From UBA5972 sp964588725 (GTDB lineage Bacteria > Pseudomonadota > Alphaproteobacteria > Rhodobacterales > Rhodobacteraceae): a stretch of 11,919 nucleotides of DNA. Made by a program: the position numbers and the translations under genes. Positions 5,342 to 11,919 of the stretch are shown here, in pieces. The notes under the pieces were generated by a model. That model was not told the origin of the DNA, made no database searches, and was given only the letters and a program-made list of their open reading frames with translations. Numbering within the stretch: position 1 is the first letter of the stretch; each line of letters starts with the position of its first letter. The stretch lies in assembly GCA_964588725.1 (NCBI GenBank), contig CAZPQL010000077.1, positions 1-11,919 on the forward strand. Reading direction: 5' to 3'.

Positions 5342-6082
5342 TCAGGGTGATCGATCCATATCAAACCCGGCCTCTGTCATCAGCCTGTTCGAAGCGGTCT
5401 CAATTGACGTTTCAATTTCAGCCATAAAATCCGGCACGGGCTTACCGGGTTCAATGACCGGTAAAAACTCGATCACCGCCAGACCCGGCTTGCGAATTAT
5501 GCCGTGGCGCGGCCAAAAAACGCCGACATTGGTGGCCACGGGAATGCAGGGTTGGCGCAGACCTTCGTAAAGAATTCCCTGCCCTATCTTATAGGGTAGA
5601 TAAGCCCCCGGCGCGACGCGGGTGCCTTGGGGAAAAATGATCAACTGTCCTGGCGTGTGACGGCTTGCAGCGACTCCGTCGATCATCTGTTTGACCGCTT
5701 TGGTCTTGCGCCCGCGGTGGACGGGCACGCAGCCAATGCGCAGCGCAAAATAGCCCAGTATCGGCGCGAACCTTAATTCCGCCTTCATGATGAACTTGGG
5801 GCGCGGCAACACGCTGACGATTATGATGATGTCGAGAAACGACTGGTGTTTGGAGCACACCAACGCCTCGCCATCGGGTACATTACCGCGAATTTCGGTT
5901 TTTAGCCCGATCATCCAGCGCGCGGTCCAGCGTACCCAATTGCAATAGGTATGTACCCCGTGAAACGCCCAGACGCGAGAAATCACAGCCATTGGCGCAA
6001 AGAATAAGGCCAGCACAAACATCATCAGATACATCTGAATGATGAACAAAAACGAGCGCAGCCAACGAAATCCATAGGCCAT
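5342..6082 (-). CDS. plsC: 1-acyl-sn-glycerol-3-phosphate acyltransferase (PlsC family)
   Basis: PlsC-type enzymes acylate lysophosphatidic acid to phosphatidic acid at the inner membrane. The 246-aa protein has one strong hydrophobic segment (about residues 10-36) and then the acyltransferase motifs in order: KHQSFLD (78-84; His79 and Asp84 of HX4D), GCVPVHRGR (117-125), FPQGTR (150-155) and IPVATN (180-185). The Gln in FPQGTR, where many homologues have Glu, is a variant. The ATG at 6082-6080 shares one base with the ftsX TGA (TGATG), and AGGGG lies a little upstream in ftsX, so translation is coupled to ftsX. Some members of this family acylate other lipids (for example ornithine-lipid OlsA), so the exact acceptor is not certain. 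Confidence 0.9.
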   Translation of the reverse strand: MAYGFRWLRSFLFIIQMYLMMFVLALFFAPMAVISRVWAFHGVHTYCNWVRWTARWMIGLKTEIRGNVPDGEALVCSKHQSFLDIIIIVSVLPRPKFIMKAELRFAPILGYFALRIGCVPVHRGRKTKAVKQMIDGVAASRHTPGQLIIFPQGTRVAPGAYLPYKIGQGILYEGLRQPCIPVATNVGVFWPRHGIIRKPGLAVIEFLPVIEPGKPVPDFMAEIETSIETASNRLMTEAGFDMDRSP

Positions 6083-6987
6083 CAGGTCAGACCCCTAAGG
6101 GTACGCATGGCCGCGCGACGCGTGGCCCAGAACGCAACCACCGCAGAGAGCGGAGGGATCGCCAGAGGAATAACCCAATGCCAGCCCTGAAATCCAAGCC
6201 CCGTCAAAAACGCGCCTTCCGTTACCGCCGCGGGCAGAAAAAACACGAACCCCAGCGCCACCGCCATTCCGACGCCAGCACCGGCCAGAGCCCGCAACGT
6301 GAAGCGCCGCACAAAGGCGCGCGCGATATAGGCGTCTTTTGCCCCCACCAGACGCAAAACCAGTATGACCGAAGCATTGGCTGCCAGAGCCGCGTTGGCT
6401 GCCAGCGTGATCATGGCGGCTGTGGTCAGGGCGATCAGAATAATCGACACACCGGCCAGCATGCGCAACCGGCTGGCTGCCTTGACCAAAGGCCTGCGCC
6501 AGCGCGTGTGGTCGTCCAAAATCGCGCCGGGTGCTTCGGCGGACAACCGCAGACGCAAACCATCAAAATCAGGGCCTGCCGCTGTTTCGATCACTTCGAT
6601 CAATCGAGGGATCGGCAGGGTATCAAGCGGCAGGTCAGGGCCGAACCACGGTTCAAGCAATTTGCGTTGTTCCGCGTCTTCCATCAAACGCGCCGATGCG
6701 ATTCCCGGCGTGGTTTCCAGCACCAGCAATGCGGCCAGTGCCTGCGCTTCCTGCTGCCCGTCGGGTGCCGATATGCGCACGGTCGCGGTCTTGGCCAATT
6801 CGCTTGACCATTGGTCCGCCAAACGGCCGGTGGCCAGTGCCAGCGCCAGCGCGAAAACCGCCAGAAACGCCATGGCCCCTGCGGCAAACGTTGTTAACCG
6901 CGCCGTGATACCCGTTGGAGGCACCACGCGGTCTGCCTGTTTGTCACCGACGATCAAGGTGCGAAAGATCCCGCCCAGAGCAATCAC
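6082..6987 (-). CDS. ftsX: Cell-division ABC complex membrane subunit FtsX
   Basis: FtsX is the permease-like half of the FtsEX complex, which in well-studied bacteria does not pump but relays ATP-driven changes to periplasmic peptidoglycan hydrolases at the septum. The 301-aa product shows the four-helix FtsX plan: TM1 about 31-53, a periplasmic domain about 54-174 including LPIPRLIEV (124-132), TM2 about 175-200, a cytoplasmic stretch with LRLVGAKDAYIARAFVRRF (211-229) that should contact FtsE, TM3 231-252 and TM4 270-288. The start codon is GTG (6987-6985), overlapping the ftsE TGA as GTGA. It also overlaps plsC by one base. The sequence is diverged from enteric FtsX, as usual in alphaproteobacteria. 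No EnvC-like or other hydrolase partner is encoded here. Confidence 0.92.
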   Translation of the reverse strand: MIALGGIFRTLIVGDKQADRVVPPTGITARLTTFAAGAMAFLAVFALALALATGRLADQWSSELAKTATVRISAPDGQQEAQALAALLVLETTPGIASARLMEDAEQRKLLEPWFGPDLPLDTLPIPRLIEVIETAAGPDFDGLRLRLSAEAPGAILDDHTRWRRPLVKAASRLRMLAGVSIILIALTTAAMITLAANAALAANASVILVLRLVGAKDAYIARAFVRRFTLRALAGAGVGMAVALGFVFFLPAAVTEGAFLTGLGFQGWHWVIPLAIPPLSAVVAFWATRRAAMRTLRGLT

Positions 6988-7703
6988 AGATCCGCCCCCG
7001 CCAATTGTAAGCGCCTGTTCTTAATGCGTAAAACCCGCGCCGCCACCTGATTCTTGACGGTGCGAATGAGATTCAGATCGTGGGTAGCAATCAGTATCGT
7101 CTTGCCCATCCTGTTCAGCTCGACCAACAGAAGCATAAGGCGCTGCGCCATTTCCCAGTCGATATTGCCCGTCGGTTCGTCCGCGATGATCACGTCCGGC
7201 GACATGATCACCGCCCGTGCAAGCGCCGCGCGCTGGCGTTCTCCGCCCGAAAGTTGCGGCGGGGTCGATTGCTTTTGCGCCGATAACCCAACCCAACCCA
7301 GCAAGTCGTCAAGATTGGCATTTTCGTCATCAGAATTCTGTCCCGACACCCGCAGTGGCAGCGCGATGTTTTCTCCGACGCTTAAGTGATCCAAAAACCG
7401 GCAATCCTGATGCACGACACCGATACGGCGCCGCATCAAAGCCACCTGATCGCGGTCCATGCCATGCACGTCCTGATCAAGAACCCGCACAGCGCCCGCA
7501 CTTGGAAGAAGCTCCATATAGCAGAGGCGCAGCAGTGTGGTTTTCCCCGAGCCCGACGGCCCGGTCAAAAAATGAAACGATCCCGGTGCAAGACGCAACG
7601 ATAAATCGCTCAGTATTTCGCCGCCCCCATAGGAATAGGATGCGCCTGCCAGCTCGATCAATTTCTGCTCCGATTCTGCAACGCTCCGATCATCGCCCAG
7701 CAC
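6984..7703 (-). CDS. ftsE: Cell-division ABC complex ATPase FtsE
   Basis: FtsE is the cytoplasmic ATPase of FtsEX. All ABC motifs are intact in the 239-aa reading: Walker A GPSGSGKTT (48-56), Q-loop HQDCRFL (98-104), signature LSGGERQR (151-158), Walker B VIIADEPTGNID (171-182) and H-loop His208. DEPTGNID and the HQDxRFL form are typical of FtsE rather than LolD. The longest frame starts with GTG 7703 and has no ribosome site. TTG 7661, 14 codons in, is preceded at six bases by GGAG and would start right at the conserved LIELAGASYSY, so the true start may be 7661 (225 aa). The gene overlaps ftsX by four bases. It heads the ftsE-ftsX-plsC operon, divergent from the zinc-ribbon gene across a 123-base spacer. 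Confidence 0.95.
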   Translation of the reverse strand: MLGDDRSVAESEQKLIELAGASYSYGGGEILSDLSLRLAPGSFHFLTGPSGSGKTTLLRLCYMELLPSAGAVRVLDQDVHGMDRDQVALMRRRIGVVHQDCRFLDHLSVGENIALPLRVSGQNSDDENANLDDLLGWVGLSAQKQSTPPQLSGGERQRAALARAVIMSPDVIIADEPTGNIDWEMAQRLMLLLVELNRMGKTILIATHDLNLIRTVKNQVAARVLRIKNRRLQLAGADL

Positions 7704-7739
7704 CGGCCAAGTTGCAATCTATAGTGTTGAAATCAGATA

Positions 7740-7779
7740 CTTGGAATACGCCGTATGCGCCGTTAAAACTGTTTCCAAG
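7740..7779. promoter_or_regulatory. Inverted repeat and candidate promoter in the ftsE / zinc-ribbon spacer
   Basis: CTTGGAA (7740-7746) and TTCCAAG (7773-7779) form perfect 7-bp arms. Inside is a second palindrome, ATACG-C-CGTAT (7746-7756). On the plus strand TTGGAA (7741-7746) and TAAAAC (7764-7769), 17 bases apart, each match the sigma-70 consensus at 4/6. They could drive the zinc-ribbon gene, leaving a leader of about 50 bases. Minus-strand TATAGA (7723-7718) is a possible -10 for ftsE but has no good -35. Confidence 0.35.
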
Positions 7780-7826
7780 GGCTGATTCGCTGCCTGTGCG
7801 AAACCCGTGTCGATCGAAGGGACCCC

Positions 7827-8717
7827 ATGCGGCTGGTTTGCCCAAATTGTTCTGCGCAATACGAAGTGGACGACAGCGCAATTCCCCAAGAGGGACGTGA
7901 CGTGCAATGCGCCAATTGCGGCGTGACGTGGTTTCAGGATCCCGCCAGTGCACGCGACCGTTCAATTTCAGTGCCTGTCGCTCGGGAACCTCTACCCGAG
8001 CCCGATCCGCAACAAGTTGATCCTGACGTTTCAGACGATGAGGGTGAAAATGAGCGCCCGTCTCGCGAGGCCCCGTCGGTTGATCCAACCATTTTGGATA
8101 TATTACGCAGCGAAGCTGAATTGGAAGCGTCGCGCGAGGCCGGGCAGATCGAGTCCGACCCACTGCCGGAGCCCGCGCCCGAACCGGACCGTGAACTGCA
8201 GGCCGTGTCTGACGTCGATCCCGACCCCGAAATAGATTTCACACCGGATCTGCCCGAAGTCCACGAAGAACAGCTTACCGTACAACAGCGCGCCCGCGCG
8301 GCCCGAGAACGACTGACCGCCCGCCGGGATGGAGCCGGTCAAAATCAACGTGCGGCACCTGCAGGCGAACCAAAGCAGGAGCAAGACCAAGATGCAGATC
8401 TGCCGGACGTGGAAAATCTGAATTCCTCGTTGCGCCCCGCCAGCGAAACCCGTGAAGACCCACCGGCGCAGGTTAGAAACGCCAACCAGAATCGCGGTCG
8501 GCGGAAATCACGGTTCGGGTTCTACCTTTCGATAATGATTGCGCTGATACTTCTGGGGATTTTTCATTTTGAACGCCAGATCGTGACGGCGGTGCCGCAA
8601 TCCGAGCCTTACCTGACCGCCTATGTCAATCTGGTCAATCAAGCGCGCCACTGGCTGGACGGATTTGCCGAAAGTGTCGTCAAAGCGACGGTCAACCTGC
8701 TGCAGCAGTATCTGTAG
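7827..8717 (+). CDS. Membrane-anchored zinc-ribbon (MJ0042-type) protein, function unknown
   Basis: The 296-aa protein opens with a zinc ribbon, MRLVCPNCSAQYEVDD...VQCANCG, with Cys5, Cys8, Cys28 and Cys31 as the likely zinc ligands. This is the MJ0042 / zinc_ribbon_5 pattern common at the N-termini of proteobacterial membrane proteins. Residues about 50-225 are a low-complexity linker rich in Asp, Glu, Pro and Gln, probably disordered. A basic patch, RGRRKSR (223-229), then precedes one transmembrane helix (about 230-248). About 48 residues follow, predicted outside by the positive-inside rule, with an amphipathic C-terminal end. So the ribbon and linker should be cytoplasmic. GAAGGGA precedes ATG 7827. 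It is divergent from ftsE and ends 14 bases from the DUF4175 stop. The location suggests an envelope or division role, but that is only context. Confidence 0.85.
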   Translation: MRLVCPNCSAQYEVDDSAIPQEGRDVQCANCGVTWFQDPASARDRSISVPVAREPLPEPDPQQVDPDVSDDEGENERPSREAPSVDPTILDILRSEAELEASREAGQIESDPLPEPAPEPDRELQAVSDVDPDPEIDFTPDLPEVHEEQLTVQQRARAARERLTARRDGAGQNQRAAPAGEPKQEQDQDADLPDVENLNSSLRPASETREDPPAQVRNANQNRGRRKSRFGFYLSIMIALILLGIFHFERQIVTAVPQSEPYLTAYVNLVNQARHWLDGFAESVVKATVNLLQQYL

Positions 8718-8731
8718 CGGTTGTTTGGCTT

Positions 8732-11296
8732 TCAGAACCTGTCAAGCAATCGCTTCAGATAATCAAGTTCCAGTCTTGGCCTGTCTCTTTGCCCCGAGCG
8801 GCGGCGAATTTCGTCGATCAGGTCCTGCGACCGTTTGAACATCTCCTGTTCCGATAACAGTTCTTCCTCGCTACCGATGCGACCGGTGGTTCCGGCTTGA
8901 CGGCCAAGCGGATCTTCGCGGCTTTCGGGGTCGCGTGCGCCCTGCTGTGCGCCCTGACGCCCGCGGTTTGGATTTTCGGTCTGCGCCAGATCCTCGCCAA
9001 GTCGTTGGATGCCTTCGCGCAGCGCCTCGAGCGCCTCAGCCTGATTGTCCAGCGCCGCTGCGGGATCGTTGTTGCGCAGGGCGTCGCCCGCCTCGCCCAT
9101 TTCGCGTTCGGCGCGACGCAGGGCGTCGCGTGTCAGTCGACCCTCTTCATTGCCGCTTTCGGGAAGCGCGCCGCGCTGGTTTTCCAGCAACTGGCGCAAC
9201 GCTTCCTGACGGCGGGCCAATTCCTGCAAAGACGGTAAACTGTTGCCTTCGCGGGGGCGTCCGTTGTCGTTCCTACCGGGGTCGCCAAACTGCATATCAC
9301 CGTTGGAATTGCCGTTAAACCGGTCTTGCAGCCGCCTGAACGCTTCGTCGGCAAGCTCCTGTTGCTGACGCATTGTGTCCTGCAAATCGCGCATTCCCTG
9401 TAATCCCGGGCCTTCGTCCTGACCGGGACCACGGCGCGCGACCTCCATATTTTCCATCATCTGGCGCAGTTGTTCCAGCAACGCCTGCGCCTCTTGATTG
9501 CGACCCTGCCGTGCCAGATCCTCGATCCGGTCAAGCATGTTCTGCAAATCGTTGGACGTAATTTCGCGTCGCTCGCCCTGTTGCGCCGTTTCGCGGTCCG
9601 GATTTTGCTCGGCATCGCGCGCCAGTTGTTCCATGTATTCCTGCATTGCGCGGCGCAACTCATCGGACAATTGCGCCAGCTCTTCTTCAGTGGCGCCATT
9701 TTCGATAGCCTCTGACAAACGCTCTTGGGCGCGTCGCAAGGCCTCGGCGGCATCGTTGACGTCACCTTCCTCGATCAAAAGTGCCGCGTGCCACATCAAG
9801 TCTACGACATCGTCGCGCACCGTATCGCTCAGATTGCTTTGCAAGTCCCCCTCAATGCGCCGTATGGCCGAGCGGATCGCAAGGAACGCCTTTTCGTTGT
9901 CAAATATATCTTCGGGCAAATAGGTCACCGCACGCAGAACCTGTGCCACGCGTGGTGCATTTTCGCGGTTCCACAGCAAATCACGACGCAATTCGACGAT
10001 CGACGCGGCCAGCGGATCAAAAAACCGCCGACCGGGCAAAATTATCGTTTCATTACCGCTGTTGGCCGAATCCTGAACGGCGTCGCTGGCACTGAGAAAA
10101 AGCCTGACCGGCAGGCCCGCCCAGGGGTGTTGCGCCAGATCATCGACGATGACGTCTTCAAATTCGCGGGTCTCACCATTATAGGGAAGCGGTATATCCA
10201 GAATAATAGGCTCGATTGGCTCGGGATCAAATGTCAGCCCATAGCGACGATCGACGGCGGGCAGGTCCAGCTCGATACGCGCCTGTCCACCAAGAACGCC
10301 ATAGTCATCGCCGGCCTTAAACGTGAGCCGCATTTCACCGTTGGGCGTGCGCTCAACCTCGCCCAGACGCTCGATCGTCGGGGGCGCATCGGCAATCATC
10401 CGCAAATTCCAGCTTTTGGTTTTGCCCCCCGAAACCGTGACAGTCAGATCTCCGCTTTGGGAAACCAGGAAATTCTGCCCGCTACTAAGATCGTCGATGC
10501 CAAGCGGTGTCGCCGCGCCTGACACGCTTTCGCTAAATTCTGCGTCGCCCGACGGACCATAAAGCCGTAACGTTACCCGGCTACCTTCGGGCACCTCAAT
10601 CGGCAGATCGCCCGCCACATCGTTCAAATAGATGCTGGGCTTTCCGGTATATTGCGGTGGTTCGATCCAGCCTTCAAACAACGGACCAGTCACCACCGCC
10701 ACAGCACTATCGGGCGCAATTTTTTCAATCAGATTACCGCCGCGATTTGCGGCACCAAATAACAGGCCCACCACAAGCGCTGACGCAGCAACGTAACGCA
10801 GCGCAAAAGGATCGCTTTGCGAAAGCCGTAAATCGGGTGCCACGGCGCGCGCTTTACGCGCCATATCGATCATTCTTTCGACGTGGACACTCCAGACCTG
10901 CACTGATTGCACGTCACTTGCGCCTATGGCCTGTTCGTCCCACATGGCGCTTAGCGGACGCCCCTTAAGCGAGCGGTCAAGCCGGTCCATGACTTCAGCA
11001 CCGCGCGGCCAGCGAAAACCGGCAAAACCCTGATACGTGAACCACGCCAGCGCGCCGAGAGACCCGAGACCAAGAAAGTAGAACAATTCCAGCGTCAGAC
11101 GGTCCTGCAACCCAAACGAAACAGCGGCGTAAAGCACAAACATAATTGACCATAAAGGCCAAAACGCGCGGATAAACCGTTCTGCAAAAAGTCCCAGCCA
11201 TGTGCGTCGCAACGGCCAGCGTAGCGCGCTCAGCGCGCGAAGCTTTTTCGCCCGCTGCTCTGTCGAAATAAGAATTCGGCTTTGTGTTTTTCCCAT
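8732..11296 (-). CDS. DUF4175 / TIGR02302-family large membrane protein
   Basis: I recognise this as the alphaproteobacterial TIGR02302 (DUF4175) family, whose function is unknown. The 854-aa product has a basic N-terminus, two close transmembrane helices (about 43-64 and 69-88), a basic loop, and a third helix (about 167-183). By the positive-inside rule the remaining 670 residues are periplasmic. Residues 185-430 look beta-rich (GWIEPPQYTGKPSIYLN, then strands up to about 420). Residues 430-770 are helical and rich in Gln, Glu, Arg and Leu with heptad-like spacing, broken by Gly/Asn/Pro-rich linkers (620-690 and 775-810). The end is LELDYLKRLLDRF. ATG 11296 is preferred, 40 bases after lysA; GTG 11362 would add 22 non-conserved-looking residues and overlap lysA by 26 bases. 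Probably co-transcribed with lysA. Confidence 0.88.
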   Translation of the reverse strand: MGKTQSRILISTEQRAKKLRALSALRWPLRRTWLGLFAERFIRAFWPLWSIMFVLYAAVSFGLQDRLTLELFYFLGLGSLGALAWFTYQGFAGFRWPRGAEVMDRLDRSLKGRPLSAMWDEQAIGASDVQSVQVWSVHVERMIDMARKARAVAPDLRLSQSDPFALRYVAASALVVGLLFGAANRGGNLIEKIAPDSAVAVVTGPLFEGWIEPPQYTGKPSIYLNDVAGDLPIEVPEGSRVTLRLYGPSGDAEFSESVSGAATPLGIDDLSSGQNFLVSQSGDLTVTVSGGKTKSWNLRMIADAPPTIERLGEVERTPNGEMRLTFKAGDDYGVLGGQARIELDLPAVDRRYGLTFDPEPIEPIILDIPLPYNGETREFEDVIVDDLAQHPWAGLPVRLFLSASDAVQDSANSGNETIILPGRRFFDPLAASIVELRRDLLWNRENAPRVAQVLRAVTYLPEDIFDNEKAFLAIRSAIRRIEGDLQSNLSDTVRDDVVDLMWHAALLIEEGDVNDAAEALRRAQERLSEAIENGATEEELAQLSDELRRAMQEYMEQLARDAEQNPDRETAQQGERREITSNDLQNMLDRIEDLARQGRNQEAQALLEQLRQMMENMEVARRGPGQDEGPGLQGMRDLQDTMRQQQELADEAFRRLQDRFNGNSNGDMQFGDPGRNDNGRPREGNSLPSLQELARRQEALRQLLENQRGALPESGNEEGRLTRDALRRAEREMGEAGDALRNNDPAAALDNQAEALEALREGIQRLGEDLAQTENPNRGRQGAQQGARDPESREDPLGRQAGTTGRIGSEEELLSEQEMFKRSQDLIDEIRRRSGQRDRPRLELDYLKRLLDRF

Positions 11297-11336
11297 GCCA
11301 GACCTGATAGCCGCAGAACTGAGAGCACTGCGGACG

Positions 11337-11919
11337 CTAGCGCCATTCTGGCAGTTTATCACGATTTATCAAGTCGTCATAACCCGGTCGCGGCCGGATG
11401 ACGGCAAATTGATCGCCCTTAACAAGAACTTCCGGGATCAACGGACGGGCATTATACTCCGATGCCATCACAGCTCCGTAGGCCCCTGCCGAGCGAAACG
11501 CCACCAGATCGCCATCCGTCAAATGCGGCATATGGCGCTGTACGGCAAACGTATCGCCAGATTCACAGACCGGACCGACAATATCTACCGACCCCAGGTC
11601 CGCTCCCGCGTCGGCTTCGACTACCGGTACAATATCGTGGTACGACTCGTACATGGCGGGGCGTAGCAAATCGTTCATGGCCGCATCGACAATCAGAAAA
11701 TCGCGGTCCTCGCCGTGCTTAAGATAAATGACCGATGCCACCATCAGACCCGCGTTGCCGGCAATTAATCGTCCCGGTTCGATTTCGATCTCACAGCCCA
11801 GGTCGCCAACAGTATCGCGGATGACCTGCCCATAATCGATTGGCAACGGTGGCGCCTCGTTGGAGCGCGCGTAGGGAATGCCCAGCCCGCCCCCCAGATC
11901 AAGGCGCTTGATCACGTGA
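11337..11919 (-). CDS. lysA: Diaminopimelate decarboxylase, C-terminal part (runs off right edge)
   Basis: LysA is a PLP-dependent fold-type III enzyme that decarboxylates meso-diaminopimelate to lysine, the last step of lysine synthesis. Because meso-DAP is also the peptidoglycan cross-linking residue, it draws on cell-wall precursor. About 193 C-terminal residues are in the window, a little under half of a normal ~420-aa enzyme. Visible motifs are LDLGGGLGIPY (PLP phosphate-binding glycine loop), EPGRLIAGNAG (substrate/PLP phosphate contact), DAAMNDLLRPAMY, CESGDTFA (catalytic Cys supplied to the dimer partner) and GAYGAVMASEYNARP near the end. The gene ends at TAG 11337-11339, 40 bases before the DUF4175 ATG. 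The start and any promoter lie outside. No disruption is seen in the visible part. Confidence 0.96.
   Translation of the reverse strand, partial: HVIKRLDLGGGLGIPYARSNEAPPLPIDYGQVIRDTVGDLGCEIEIEPGRLIAGNAGLMVASVIYLKHGEDRDFLIVDAAMNDLLRPAMYESYHDIVPVVEADAGADLGSVDIVGPVCESGDTFAVQRHMPHLTDGDLVAFRSAGAYGAVMASEYNARPLIPEVLVKGDQFAVIRPRPGYDDLINRDKLPEWR

Noticed and set aside
10567..10576. GTAACGTTAC palindrome resembling the XRE operator arms
   Set aside because: The arms match, but there is no spacer between them and it lies in the middle of the DUF4175 coding sequence, so chance is the simpler explanation.
1..11919. CRISPR array, tRNA/rRNA genes, IS elements, attachment sites or defence/secretion islands
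   Set aside because: No repeat-spacer pattern, tRNA-like cloverleaf, transposase, integrase or toxin-like module was seen. Gene content is core metabolism and envelope throughout.

Overview
The window reads as a contiguous piece of an alphaproteobacterial chromosome, most likely Rhodobacterales (Roseobacter/Rhodobacter group). The best taxonomic clue is the malyl-CoA lyase at 3256-4230. It matches my memory of Rhodobacter sphaeroides Mcl1 over nearly its whole length and keeps the known active-site residues. The lysA / DUF4175 (TIGR02302) / zinc-ribbon / ftsE / ftsX / plsC order also fits that group. No tRNA, rRNA, IS element, integrase or CRISPR array is visible. No stretch over 300 bases lacks a gene. 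The assignment rests on protein recognition by eye, not on a search.

Region 1 (1-1248, minus strand) is a tightly packed def - def-like - fmt cluster for removing and adding the N-formyl group of initiator Met. The second deformylase copy has lost both the metal-binding Cys and the catalytic Glu, so it is probably not a deformylase. fmt runs off the left edge.

Region 2 (1249-1971, plus strand) is a two-gene unit transcribed away from def: a four-helix membrane protein overlapping by one base a 69-aa XRE/Cro-type regulator. Two 16-bp palindromes with GTAAC...GTTAC arms straddle its predicted promoter, which suggests autorepression.

Region 3 (2008-5210, plus strand) holds patB (C-S lyase / cystathionine beta-lyase), mcl1 (malyl-CoA / beta-methylmalyl-CoA lyase) and accA (acetyl-CoA carboxylase alpha). 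The last two are 14 bases apart and probably co-transcribed. Small hairpins precede patB and mcl1. accA faces plsC across a 131-base convergent spacer with two imperfect hairpins.

Region 4 (5342-7703, minus strand) is an overlapping ftsE-ftsX-plsC operon. It joins the division-associated ABC complex to a phospholipid acyltransferase.

Region 5 (7827-8717, plus strand) is a divergent gene for a membrane-anchored zinc-ribbon protein of unknown function. It converges on region 6 (8732-11919, minus strand): the 3' part of lysA followed by a large DUF4175 protein predicted to place a long Gln/Glu/Arg-rich helical domain in the periplasm.

Most of this is core metabolism and envelope biology. The points most worth following are the inactivated deformylase paralogue, the palindrome-controlled membrane protein/XRE pair, and the uncharacterised envelope genes around ftsEX.
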